Assembly: GCA_025964395.1 (NCBI GenBank)
Contig: JAOPYY010000051.1
Span: 1-35,345, forward strand
Length of the DNA: 35,345 bases
Direction: 5' to 3'
From: Actinomycetes bacterium
GTDB taxonomy: Bacteria > Actinomycetota > Thermoleophilia > Gaiellales > Gaiellaceae
A program made the translations under genes and the position numbers. Below the pieces are notes generated by a model. The model saw only the letters and a list, made by a program, of their open reading frames with translations. It made no database searches and was not told the origin of the DNA. Positions 14,195 to 21,997 of the stretch are shown here, one piece after another (position 1 is the stretch's first letter; every line of letters begins with the position of its first letter).

Positions 14195-16131
14195 GATCGC
14201 TCGAACCCGAGGACGGTCGATCCCAGCAGGGGCCCGCCCCGGATCGTGAACAGGCACGTGCTGCTGTGCAAGGCGGGCACCGGAATCGTTCCGTGCCAGG
14301 ACTGAAGTCCGGCGATCCTGCGTTGCAGTGCTGGTTTCCCGTCGAGTGTGATCCGTACGATGTCGGTGGCCTTCGGGAGCAGGGTCAACTCGAGGCTACC
14401 GCCGGCGCACGCATACACGGTGATCGTGCCCGGGCCGGTCAGATCGCCGTTCGGGAGAAACCCGGTCGTGACCGTCGAGAGCCGTGCCGGCGCCCGAAGG
14501 CGCCAGAGGGTCAACGCCTCCAGGTCGACACCGCGCGAGTGGTGGGCGACGGGGGTTCCGAAGAAGGTGTAGCGGTCGGTCGCCACGACATAGCGATCAC
14601 GGATCGCGACGAATCCGCCGGGCGTCGGCGCCCGTGCCTGTTGAGGCATAGGCCCGGGAACGCGCGTCGGAGGAAACGTCAGGACGTGTGCGATCCTTTG
14701 ATTCCAGAAGCGTTGTTGCCACACGCTGTTCCACTCTGGCTCGCCGTCGTAGAGATAGGTCACGTTGCTCCGAGCCGCGCGGTCGACCCAGTTACGAGGC
14801 GACCCGAGCAGCGCCAGCTGGTCTGCGCGCGCCCTCGGGATGATCAGCATTGAGGCTGACACCGAGGTGGCCACGAGCAGCGCCAGCGCGAGCCCTGGGA
14901 GGACGAAGGCGACCTGCCGCGGGACGACCGCGAAGCAGGCCAGGAGCGCGACGCCCGCAAGTGTGACGAGGGTCGCCGCGTCGAAGTGCGCGCTCAGCCG
15001 GTAGATCAGCGAAGCGTCGAGCGAATCCGGCAGCGCGGCGGTGACCACGAGCTTGTTCCACGGTGTGAGAGCGAGCAACGCGAGTACCGCGAGGCAGACG
15101 GGCGGAGCGACCCAGCGCCGGCGCGGAGCACCGCGCGCGAGCCAGAGTGCGAACGTGAGGAAGAGGAGCGGCGGGAGCGACGCCAGGTCGCGCCCCAGTA
15201 GATGCGGGGCAAAGCGCGCCGCGAAAAACCCAACCTGTCCGCAGACGGCGACCGTCGCGGTCGCCGTCACGAGGAGAAGCGCGCGGGTCGCGCGATCGCG
15301 GCCCCGCAAGGCGTCGACGAGCATCACACCCAACGCGGCGAACGGGAGGACGGCGGTTGAAAGCACCAAGTACGCCAGGTGCTCGAACGTGAGACGGAGG
15401 GACGCGGCGATCGGGTAGCCACCGTTCAACGTCCCGGCATACGACCCGAAGACACCGGGCGCCAGAGTGACCACGAAAGCAGCGGCCAAGAGTGTCAACC
15501 ACGTCGGCCAAAACAACCGCAGCCGGCGACGGTCGTGAGTCACCAGGCAGTCGAGTAGCGCCGCCGTCGCGAGGACCGGGACGAACACAACTGCCTGAGC
15601 TCGAGTGGCGGCTGCCGCCGCGACCAACGCCAGCGCGACTGCCTGGTCGCCGATACGTCCTGTCTCGACGGCTCGTGTGATCGTGAGCAACGTCAGGGCG
15701 GCGAGCGGGTAGAACAGGACCTCCGTCATCACGAACCCCGAGTAGAGAAGGAGTGGGGACGCGACCGTCAACGTCGCGGCAAGGAGCGAATAGGCCGGAG
15801 ACATCAACCGCCTGCCGTAGAGGAAGACCGGGACTGCGGCAAGTGACATGACGAACGCCTGGACCAGCTTCAGTGAGGCCAGGCTCCCGAGGATCAACGG
15901 GCCCCCGGCAAACGCCGGGTAGAGGAGCCCATAGCCGGCGCCCTGTCCCCTGATGACGGACAATGCTCCGTCATGCCAGAGTCGTAGCGCTCGATCGGCG
16001 TAGATCGCCTCGTCGGGCATGATCCAAAGACCCGGCACGCGCGCACCCGCCAAGCCATAGGCGAGCGTAGACACCGCGACGATGGCGAACAGCCGAAGCG
16101 TTAGACCGGTGCGTCGAAGAGCGCGAGCCAT
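14191..16131 (-). CDS. Polytopic GT39/GT-C-like glycosyltransferase
   Basis: A 646-aa protein starting at ATG 16131, just before the first membrane helix (LRLFAIVAVSTLAYGLAG). The track start at 16239 adds a non-homologous tail inside pspAB. About a dozen hydrophobic helices span residues ~12-450. The first loop has the acidic motif MPDEAIYADRAL expected of GT-C enzymes that use a lipid-linked sugar. The last ~190 residues are a soluble extracytoplasmic domain with predicted beta structure. The donor and acceptor are unknown; protein or cell-wall glycan transfer is likely. It overlaps pspAB by 31 nt and is last in the htpX-pspAB unit, so it may be induced with it. Confidence 0.8.
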   Translation of the reverse strand: MARALRRTGLTLRLFAIVAVSTLAYGLAGARVPGLWIMPDEAIYADRALRLWHDGALSVIRGQGAGYGLLYPAFAGGPLILGSLASLKLVQAFVMSLAAVPVFLYGRRLMSPAYSLLAATLTVASPLLLYSGFVMTEVLFYPLAALTLLTITRAVETGRIGDQAVALALVAAAAATRAQAVVFVPVLATAALLDCLVTHDRRRLRLFWPTWLTLLAAAFVVTLAPGVFGSYAGTLNGGYPIAASLRLTFEHLAYLVLSTAVLPFAALGVMLVDALRGRDRATRALLLVTATATVAVCGQVGFFAARFAPHLLGRDLASLPPLLFLTFALWLARGAPRRRWVAPPVCLAVLALLALTPWNKLVVTAALPDSLDASLIYRLSAHFDAATLVTLAGVALLACFAVVPRQVAFVLPGLALALLVATSVSASMLIIPRARADQLALLGSPRNWVDRAARSNVTYLYDGEPEWNSVWQQRFWNQRIAHVLTFPPTRVPGPMPQQARAPTPGGFVAIRDRYVVATDRYTFFGTPVAHHSRGVDLEALTLWRLRAPARLSTVTTGFLPNGDLTGPGTITVYACAGGSLELTLLPKATDIVRITLDGKPALQRRIAGLQSWHGTIPVPALHSSTCLFTIRGGPLLGSTVLGFERS

Positions 16132-16667
16132 CGGGTCAGATCCTGCTCGATCGGGAGCTCGTTTTCGAGCTTCGCCTTCAGCTCGAGCTCCTTCGCGTTG
16201 TCGCGCTTCGACTCGCCGATCGGGATGAACGGCCACCATGCGCCCCGCTTGAAGCCGTAGATGAAGTAGACGGGGTGCTCGTACCCGTCGAAGCGGAAGA
16301 TCGACGCGAGAAGCTGCGAGCCGAACCCTTTTGCCGTCAGCTCAGACGCGAGCGTGTGGGCCGTCGCAATCAGATCCTCGAGATCGGGATCCTTGACGAT
16401 GATCCAGTCGTAGCCGTAGTCGTCGCTCTTGCGCTCGACCTCGGAGCCGCACTGCTGCGCGACCGCTTCGACCAACTGATCGACGTCGTCGAACGCGCTT
16501 CGGAACTCGCCCGAGGACTGCGGCTTGAACGCGATCGCACCGGCGCCGGCCGTCTTCAGGCCGAGCTCCGTGTCAAGTGTCACCGCCGCCGTTGCGAGGG
16601 CGAACAGCTGATCGGCCTTCGGCTCGGAGAGCTTCTTCTTGCCGAAGAGGACGTCGCGCAGGCCCAA
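16101..16667 (-). CDS. pspAB: PspA-associated protein PspAB
   Basis: A 188-aa soluble protein. Start MGLRDVLFGKKKLSEPKADQLFALATAAVTLD and later motifs (DDYGYDWIIVKDPDLEDLI, YFIYGFKRGAWWPFIP, RWLALFDAPV) match PspAB. This partner occurs with PspA, PspAA and HtpX in actinobacterial and archaeal Psp systems, and its biochemical role is unknown. It lies 5 nt after htpX on the same strand, so they are co-transcribed. It is about 3 kb from pspAA and in opposite orientation, an arrangement unlike the compact operons usually described. Confidence 0.88.
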   Translation of the reverse strand: MGLRDVLFGKKKLSEPKADQLFALATAAVTLDTELGLKTAGAGAIAFKPQSSGEFRSAFDDVDQLVEAVAQQCGSEVERKSDDYGYDWIIVKDPDLEDLIATAHTLASELTAKGFGSQLLASIFRFDGYEHPVYFIYGFKRGAWWPFIPIGESKRDNAKELELKAKLENELPIEQDLTRWLALFDAPV

Positions 16668-16672
16668 GGGCT

Positions 16673-17587
16673 CTACGCGACCGGACGGCCCATCTCGCGC
16701 GCGATCTCGGAGAGCGCTGCGAGGCGCTTCTCGATCGGCGGATGGTCCATGAAGAGCTCGCCGACCGCCGACTTGATCTTCGGCGAGACGATGAAGAACG
16801 CGCTCATGCCCTCGACCGCGCGGAGGTCGCGGTTTGGGATCAGGGTCATCTGCGACGAGATCTTCTGCAGCGCGCTCATCAGGTACTCGGGTGCGCCGGT
16901 GATCAGTGCCGAGCCGCGGTCGGCTGCGTACTCGCGGTAGCGCGAGATCGTCCTGATCAGGACGTAGCTGATCGCGTAGACGACGATCGCGACGACCGTG
17001 ACGATCAGCCAGATGGGCGGGCCGTTGTTGTTGTCACGGTTGTTGCCGCCGCCGAACATCCCGGCGTAGAGACCGAACCGGGTGAGCAGGGCCGCGAGCA
17101 TGGCGAAGAAGCTCGCGACGGTCATGATCAGCACGTCGCGGTTCGCGATGTGGGAGAGCTCGTGGGCGAGGACGCCCTCGATCTCCTTCGGCTCGAGCCG
17201 ATCCCAGAGGCCGGTCGTCACGCAGACGGCGGCGTGCTTCGGCGAGCGTCCCGTCGCGAATGCGTTCGGGACGGGCGTGTCCATCATCGCGACCTTTGGC
17301 TTCGGCAGGTCGGCCATGGCGCAGAGGCGCTCGACCATGTCGTGCAGCGCCGGAGCCTCTTCGCGCGAGACGACCTTCGCCCCGGCTGCTGCGAGCGCCA
17401 GCTTGTCCGACGTGTAGTACTGGAAGATCGCGAGCCCGCCGACGATCAGGATCATCGGGACGACGCCGACGTTCAAGGCGTTGATGAGGATGACCGCGAA
17501 GATCACGTAGAGCAGGCCGAGGAGGCCGCTCGTCAGGATCATGCGGATCGTGAGCCCGGCATCCCTTCCATAGGACCTGCGCTTCAT
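16673..17587 (-). CDS. htpX: M48-family membrane zinc protease HtpX
   Basis: A 304-aa protein. Two N-terminal helices (~14-36 and ~41-58), then the M48 catalytic region with MMDTPVPNAFATGR, the zinc motif HELSH (H142, E143, H146), a further hydrophobic pair (~155-175 and ~192-214, split by a Gly/Asn-rich loop) and the third ligand region SRYREYAADRGSA. HtpX degrades misfolded membrane proteins with the catalytic site on the cytoplasmic side. TACAAT ends 7 nt before ATG, so a leaderless mRNA is likely. It heads the leftward half of the split Psp locus. Confidence 0.95.
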   Translation of the reverse strand: MKRRSYGRDAGLTIRMILTSGLLGLLYVIFAVILINALNVGVVPMILIVGGLAIFQYYTSDKLALAAAGAKVVSREEAPALHDMVERLCAMADLPKPKVAMMDTPVPNAFATGRSPKHAAVCVTTGLWDRLEPKEIEGVLAHELSHIANRDVLIMTVASFFAMLAALLTRFGLYAGMFGGGNNRDNNNGPPIWLIVTVVAIVVYAISYVLIRTISRYREYAADRGSALITGAPEYLMSALQKISSQMTLIPNRDLRAVEGMSAFFIVSPKIKSAVGELFMDHPPIEKRLAALSEIAREMGRPVA

Positions 17588-17696
17588 GCCTGGGATTGTA
17601 GGGGGGTAGAGGATGCTGCCGCTGACCTTAACGCGGGGTCAACAGACCTTCGATTCTCCGGTAACGCCCGCGGCGCGCTGTATAGACTCCGCGCTC

Positions 17697-18107
17697 GTGC
17701 GCCGCCTTCTTCCGCTCGCGATCTTCCTCGTCTTCGCCGCCGGCTGTTCCGTCAACAAGCCGGGAGAGAAGGTCGTTGCCCCGCTGCCTTCGAAGGTCGT
17801 CGGCACGGTGCCGAAGGCCCAGGTTACCTCGGTGCCCACGCAGTACAAGAACGGTGACCCGGTCGCCGGCAAGCAGGTCTTCGAGAGCGCCGGCTGCAAG
17901 GGCTGCCATACGCTCAAGGACGCGGGCGCCACCGGCACCGTCGGCCCGAACCTCGACCAGGTGAAGCCGCCGCTCTCGAAGGTCGTCCCACAGGTTCTGA
18001 ACGGCGGACCTCAGATGCCCCCCTTCAAGGGCTCGCTGAGCGCCAAGCAGATCGCCGACGTCGCCGCCTACGTGGTGAAGGCCACCGGCGGCAACCCGAA
18101 CGGCTGA
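17697..18107 (+). CDS. Lipid-anchored class I cytochrome c
   Basis: A 136-aa protein from GTG 17697; the hexamer TAGACT ends 8 nt before it (leaderless). The track ORF from 17613 has no signal until this point. A lipoprotein signal (RRLLPLAIFLVFAAGC) puts the protein on the outer face of the membrane. After a ~30-residue Lys/Pro/Val linker the mono-haem domain shows GKQVFESAGCKGCHTL (CxxCH haem attachment), GPNLD, and PPFKGSLSAKQIADVAAYVV with the axial Met in QMPPF. It is likely an electron shuttle to a terminal oxidase or other redox enzyme; no oxidase is in the window. It may be co-transcribed with the HAD gene (CTGA overlap). Confidence 0.9.
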   Translation: MRRLLPLAIFLVFAAGCSVNKPGEKVVAPLPSKVVGTVPKAQVTSVPTQYKNGDPVAGKQVFESAGCKGCHTLKDAGATGTVGPNLDQVKPPLSKVVPQVLNGGPQMPPFKGSLSAKQIADVAAYVVKATGGNPNG

Positions 18108-18934
18108 GCCTCCGGCTCCCCGAGAACTTCCCGCGGGACGTCGACGTCATTGCGACGGACTTCGACCGCACGCTCGTCTGGGAGGACGGAACCCTGCGGC
18201 CGCGCACCCTGCAGGCGCTCCGCGACGCTCACGACGCCGGGCTGCACGTGATCGTCGTCACCGGCCGGATGGTGCAATCGGTGCGCCGCTTCCTCGAGCC
18301 CGCCGAGCTCAACGAGCCGGTGATCTGTTACCAGGGCGCCGTCGTCGCCGACGCGGACGGGACGTGGCTGCGGCACGAGCCGATCCCCCTCGAGCTCGCG
18401 AAGGAAGCGCTCGCCGCGCTCAAGGACGAGGGCTACGACCCGAACGTCTACATCGACGACGAGCTGTACGTCTCCGACCTGACCCAGGCTGCGCGCGACT
18501 ACGCCGACTTTCAGCACCTGAAGATCCACGAGGTGGGGGACACGCTCGAGTGGCTGAGCGCGCCACCGACGAAGCTCGTCGCCGTCGGCGATCCTCAGGC
18601 GCTCGACGGCGTCGAAGTTCGCATGAAGGAACAATTCGCCGAGCGCCTCTACATCTCGAAGTCGCTGCCGTACTTCCTCGAGTTCGCGCAGGCGGGCGTC
18701 ACGAAGGGCGCTGGCCTCGATTTCCTCTCAGAGCACATGGGCTTCACCAAGGCGCGTACGGTGGCGTTCGGGGACGGCGAAAACGACGTCGAGCTCGTCG
18801 GATGGCCCGACTACGGCGTCGCCGTGGAGAACGCGCACGACCGCGTGAAGGCCGTCGCGAGCTGGATCTGCCCGCCCGCGTCCGAAGAAGGCGTGGCGCA
18901 AGTGATCGAAGCCCTTCTAGACTCGAAGCGATGA
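18104..18934 (+). CDS. Cof-type HAD hydrolase, probable CTG start
   Basis: The track starts this ORF at 18248, but HAD motif I (VIATDFDRTLV, nucleophile D19) lies upstream of that, in an open frame with no ATG, GTG or TTG. CTG 18104 overlaps the cytochrome stop as CTGA, giving MSLRLPENFPRDVDVIATDFDRT and a 276-aa protein of normal Cof-type length. Motif II is VIVVTGRM, the cap domain spans ~95-190, motif III is the Lys in VTKGAGLDFL, and motif IV is GDGENDVEL. Family members dephosphorylate small phosphometabolites. ATT 18149 is the only other candidate start near motif I, but it lies one residue before the motif. The gene overlaps serS by ATGA. Confidence 0.87.
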   Translation: MSLRLPENFPRDVDVIATDFDRTLVWEDGTLRPRTLQALRDAHDAGLHVIVVTGRMVQSVRRFLEPAELNEPVICYQGAVVADADGTWLRHEPIPLELAKEALAALKDEGYDPNVYIDDELYVSDLTQAARDYADFQHLKIHEVGDTLEWLSAPPTKLVAVGDPQALDGVEVRMKEQFAERLYISKSLPYFLEFAQAGVTKGAGLDFLSEHMGFTKARTVAFGDGENDVELVGWPDYGVAVENAHDRVKAVASWICPPASEEGVAQVIEALLDSKR

Positions 18935-20172
18935 TCGACCTCAAAGCAGCCCGCAACGACCCCGATGCCTACCGCGTCGCCCTCGCCCGCAAGGGTGCCG
19001 CGGCGATCTTCGACGAGCTGCTCGCGGCCGACGAGGCACGGCGCGCGGTGCAGACGCAGGTCGAGGAGTTGCGCGCGCGGACGAAGCTGAAGGGCAAGCC
19101 GACGCCCGAGCAGCTGGAGGAGATGAAGGCGATCAAGGAGCAGCAGCAGCCGCTCGAGGCGGAGTTCGCGGCGCTGTCCGAGCGCGTCCACGAGCTGCTC
19201 GACCGCGTCCCGAACCCACCGGCCGAGGACACGCCGGACGGCGACCAGGAAGAGGACGCCGTCGAGGTGAAGAAGGTCGGCGAGCCGCCGAGCTTCGACT
19301 TCGAGCCGAAGGACCACCTCGAGCTCTCGGCGCCGCACGGTTGGATCGACGTCGAGCGGGGCGCGAAGGTGTCCGGCTCGCGGTTCGTCTACCGCGTCGG
19401 TGACGTCGCACTGCTCGAGACCGCGCTCTACCGCTGGGCACTCGCGCGCATCGTCGCGAAGGGGCACGTGCCGGTGCTGCCGCCGGTGCTCGTCCGCGAG
19501 GAGGCGATGTACGGCACGGGCTTCTTCCCGTCGGAGAAGGGCGACTTCTACTCGGTGCCCGACGACGACCTCTATCTCGTCGGCACGTCCGAGGTTCCGC
19601 TGGCCGCGTTCCACATGGGCGAGGAGCTCGACGAGGTGCCGCTCCGCTACGTGGCGCTCTCGACGTGCTTCCGCCGCGAGGCGGGCGCCGCCGGCCGCGA
19701 CACGCGCGGCATGTTCCGCGTGCACCAGTTCGACAAGGTCGAGATGTTCGTCTTCTGCGACCCGAGCAACTCACGCGACGAGCACGAGCGCCTGCTCGAC
19801 ATCGAAGAGAAGCTCGTGCAGGAGCTCGAGCTGCCCTACCGCGTGCTGAACATCGCGGCCGGCGACCTCGGCTCCTCCGCGGCGAAGAAGTACGACATCG
19901 AAGCGTGGTTCCCCGGGCAGTCGCGCTACCGCGAGATCACGTCGACGTCGAACACGACGGACTTCCAGGCGCGCCGGCTCGACATCCGTTTCCGCCGCGA
20001 CGGGAAGCTCGAGCACGTGCACACGCTGAACGGTACGGCGGTGACCGCCCGCGCGATGATCGCGATCCTCGAGAACTTCCAGCACGAGGACGGCTCGGTC
20101 TCCGTCCCGGAGCCGCTCGTCGAGTTCGGCGCGCCGTCGAAGCTCGGCGCCGACCGCGTCCCGGCGAAGTAG
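18931..20172 (+). CDS. serS: Seryl-tRNA synthetase
   Basis: A 413-aa class II synthetase. The N-terminal ~110 residues are the antiparallel coiled-coil arm (RARTKLKGKPTPEQLEEMKAI...) that grips the long variable arm of tRNA-Ser. Motif 1 lies around VALLETALYRWALARI, motif 2 is FRREAGAAGRDTRGMFRVHQF, and motif 3 is LNGTAVTARAMIAILENFQ. ATG 18931 overlaps the HAD stop as ATGA, and TAGACT ends 7 nt before it, so both coupled and independent leaderless expression are possible. The track ORF from 18364 is an artefact. A tRNA-Ser gene follows only 13 nt after the stop. Confidence 0.97.
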   Translation: MIDLKAARNDPDAYRVALARKGAAAIFDELLAADEARRAVQTQVEELRARTKLKGKPTPEQLEEMKAIKEQQQPLEAEFAALSERVHELLDRVPNPPAEDTPDGDQEEDAVEVKKVGEPPSFDFEPKDHLELSAPHGWIDVERGAKVSGSRFVYRVGDVALLETALYRWALARIVAKGHVPVLPPVLVREEAMYGTGFFPSEKGDFYSVPDDDLYLVGTSEVPLAAFHMGEELDEVPLRYVALSTCFRREAGAAGRDTRGMFRVHQFDKVEMFVFCDPSNSRDEHERLLDIEEKLVQELELPYRVLNIAAGDLGSSAAKKYDIEAWFPGQSRYREITSTSNTTDFQARRLDIRFRRDGKLEHVHTLNGTAVTARAMIAILENFQHEDGSVSVPEPLVEFGAPSKLGADRVPAK

Positions 20173-20185
20173 CCTTTACGTTCGC

Positions 20186-20272
20186 GGCGGGGTGCCGGAG
20201 CGGCCGAACGGGGCGGTCTTGAAAACCGCTGACGGGGCAACTCGTCCGTGGGTTCAAATCCCACCCCCGCCG
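20186..20272 (+). tRNA. tRNA-Ser, anticodon UGA
   Basis: An 87-nt type II tRNA. The acceptor stem GGCGGGG/CCCCGCC is perfect. The anticodon stem GCGGT/ACCGC closes the loop CTTGAAA (anticodon TGA, reads UCA and wobble partners). The long variable arm (GACGGGGCAACTCGTC region) is that of serine tRNAs. The T-arm is GTGGG-TTCAAAT-CCCAC. The discriminator is G and CCA is not encoded. Position 13 nt after serS suggests co-transcription with its own synthetase. Confidence 0.97.
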
Positions 20273-20382
20273 CCTTTGACACGGCCGCTTGTCCTCGAAC
20301 AGCATGAGCCGGCCGCTGGCAGCGAATCCGAAACGGCGTCCCGTTCGTTTGTAAGGAAGGTGAAGAATCGGGAGGCTGACTG

Positions 20383-20526
20383 ATGGACTTGATCGTTGTA
20401 TTGCTGGTGGTGCTGTTGCTGCTCGCGCTACTCGGCGGCTTCGTGCTGTCGAAGCTGATCTGGATCGTGCTCGTCGTGCTGCTCGTGGTGCTGGTGATGC
20501 GCATCGCCTCGGGCCGCCGCGTCTGA
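20383..20526 (+). CDS. Small hydrophobic membrane protein (lmo0937/DUF5670-like)
   Basis: A 47-aa ORF, too short for the track, starting at ATG 20383 with GGGAGG about 9 nt upstream. It is almost entirely hydrophobic (MDLIVVLLVVLLLLALLGG, then KLIWIVLVVLLVVLVMRIA) and ends SGRRV. Two helices separated by a Gly-Gly turn and a positive C terminus fit the small two-helix membrane family named after Listeria lmo0937; that match is by pattern only. Function is unknown; such proteins are often stress-induced. A strong hairpin follows 30 nt downstream. Confidence 0.7.
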   Translation: MDLIVVLLVVLLLLALLGGFVLSKLIWIVLVVLLVVLVMRIASGRRV

Positions 20527-20555
20527 CGCGCCGGCGGGGGTAGGCGCGAGGCGGG

Positions 20556-20584
20556 CAGGGTGGGCGCGGCGTGCGCCCACCCTG
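20556..20584. terminator. Strong GC hairpin after the small membrane gene
   Basis: A 12-bp perfect inverted repeat (CAGGGTGGGCGC and its complement) with a 5-nt loop. There is no U-run on either strand. It probably ends the serS/tRNA/small-protein transcript or insulates the following molybdoenzyme gene. Confidence 0.5.
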
Positions 20585-20652
20585 GGCACGCCGCCTCCGC
20601 TTCGACCGGTACTGTCGAGACACGGCAGGCGCCGATCCGCATTCGGAGGTCC

Positions 20653-21342
20653 GTGAGCGTCCCTGACGCTGATCCTCGTCCCTATGGTCGCCGCGCATTC
20701 CTCGCGCTTCTGGCCGGCGGAGTGACGTCGTTTGCTTGGGCGCTGCCCGCGAGCCGGATCTTCTCGCCACTGACCTCGGGGCTCTCGCAGCTCGTCGCCG
20801 ATGTGTTTCCGGTCGGTGGCTGGCGGATCTACACGATCTCCGGTTCGATGCCGGTCTTCGACCGGAAGTCGTGGCGCCTGGAGATCGCCGGGCTCGTCAG
20901 GAAACCGCTGAGCCTGAGCTACGACGACCTTCTGTCCTTGCCGCGCGCTGAGCAGATCTCGACGTTCCACTGCGTGACCGGTTGGACCGTGAAGGACGTC
21001 CACTGGGCCGGCGTCCGGTTCAAGCACCTGCTCGCGTTGAGCGAGCCCCTGCCCGAAGCGCGCGCGATCCGCTTCGTTTCGCTCGAACAGCCGTACACGG
21101 ATTCGCTGACACTGCAACAGGCGACGCAGGGAGACGTGATGCTCGCCTACGAGATGGACGCGAAGCCGCTCACCCGTCCGCACGGCTCGCCGGCGCGCGT
21201 CGTGATTCCCGAGATGTACGGCTACAAGGGCGTCAAGTGGCTGACGCGCATGGAGCTCGTCGCATCCGAGCCGACCGGCTACTGGGAAAACCTGGGCTAC
21301 GACCAGAACGCATGGGTCGGTCGGTCGAATGGCTACGGCTAG
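20653..21342 (+). CDS. Tat-exported molybdopterin oxidoreductase (sulfite oxidase/MsrP-like)
   Basis: A 229-aa protein starting at GTG 20653, with GGAGGT 3 nt before it; the track start at 20560 lies in the hairpin region. A twin-arginine signal (YGRRAFLALLAGGVTSFAW) precedes the catalytic domain. Landmarks are LEIAGLVRKPLSLSYDDLLSL, the Mo-ligand Cys in TFHCVTGWTVKDVHW, and LAYEMDAKPLTRPHGSPARV with the pterin-binding HG. The end YGYKGVKWLTRMEL is also typical. It lacks the dimerisation domain of true sulfite oxidases, like MsrP/YedY. A cytochrome b561 gene overlaps it, so electrons likely pass from the membrane to this enzyme. Oxidised Met or another S/N-oxide substrate is inferred. Confidence 0.9.
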   Translation: MSVPDADPRPYGRRAFLALLAGGVTSFAWALPASRIFSPLTSGLSQLVADVFPVGGWRIYTISGSMPVFDRKSWRLEIAGLVRKPLSLSYDDLLSLPRAEQISTFHCVTGWTVKDVHWAGVRFKHLLALSEPLPEARAIRFVSLEQPYTDSLTLQQATQGDVMLAYEMDAKPLTRPHGSPARVVIPEMYGYKGVKWLTRMELVASEPTGYWENLGYDQNAWVGRSNGYG

Positions 21343-21949
21343 CCGCCGCCTGCATCGCTTCACGCGGACCGAGCGGGCTGTCCATTGGGTGCACGCGTCG
21401 GCGTTCGTCATCCTGCTCGCCACCGGGCTGGGTCTGTACCTACCCAGCCTGGCCGAGTTGGTCGGCCGTCGTCCGCTGCTGAAGACGATCCACGTGTACA
21501 CCGCGATTGCGTGGCTCGTCGCTCTCGTGCTGATCGTCGTGCTCGGCGACCGGGCCAGCCTGCGGGCGACGGTGCACGAGATCGACCTCTTCGATCGCGA
21601 CGACCGAGCCTGGCTGCGCGGTCGCCGACCGCCGCAGGGTCGCCTCAACGCAGGTCAGAAGGTCAATGCGATTCTGACGGCGGTCTTCGCGCTGATGTTC
21701 GCGCTCACCGGCTTCTTCCTCTGGTACGGCGAGCGCAATACGCGCTTTCGCTTTGCGCAGACGATCTTGATCCATGACTGGCTGATGTACATCTCGTTCG
21801 TCTTGTTCCTCGGCCACCTCTACCTGTCGCTGATCAATCCGGGGACGAGGCATTCGCTGAACGGCATGACACGCGGCTGGGTCGACGAGGACTGGGCGCA
21901 GGCACATCACGCGAAGTGGGCGGCGCGGGCTTCGAGCGACGACGCGTGA
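21329..21949 (+). CDS. Cytochrome b561/formate-dehydrogenase-gamma-type membrane protein
   Basis: A 206-aa protein, ATG 21329, overlapping the molybdoenzyme gene by 14 nt. There are four helices: ~17-40 (TERAVHWVHASAFVILLATG), ~50-72 (LLKTIHVYTAIAWLVALVLIVV), ~108-135 (NAGQKVNAILTAVFALMFALTG) and ~145-170. His residues at VHWVH, IHVY, IHDW and GHLY can bind two b haems. The fold is that of FdnI/cytochrome b561 rather than the six-helix MsrQ. It should pass quinol electrons to the exported molybdoenzyme. A perfect 19-bp hairpin ends the unit. Confidence 0.9.
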   Translation: MATASRRLHRFTRTERAVHWVHASAFVILLATGLGLYLPSLAELVGRRPLLKTIHVYTAIAWLVALVLIVVLGDRASLRATVHEIDLFDRDDRAWLRGRRPPQGRLNAGQKVNAILTAVFALMFALTGFFLWYGERNTRFRFAQTILIHDWLMYISFVLFLGHLYLSLINPGTRHSLNGMTRGWVDEDWAQAHHAKWAARASSDDA

Positions 21950-21950
21950 G

Positions 21951-21990
21951 CAGCGGGCGCCGGGGACGCGTGCGTCCCCGGCGCCCGCTG
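21951..21990. terminator. Perfect 19-bp hairpin between convergent genes
   Basis: Two exactly complementary 19-nt arms separated by 2 nt fill the gap between the cytochrome b gene and the convergent DNRLRE gene (stops at 21949 and 21998). No U-run is seen on either side. Its symmetry and placement suggest a two-way terminator or mRNA 3'-end protector. Confidence 0.6.
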
Positions 21991-21997
21991 GCGTGCC

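Noticed and set aside
18364-18930. Upstream extension of the serS ORF
   Set aside because: Out-of-frame reading of the HAD gene; SerRS homology begins at ATG 18931.
20192-20383. 63-aa ORF after serS
   Set aside because: It is largely the translation of the tRNA-Ser gene.
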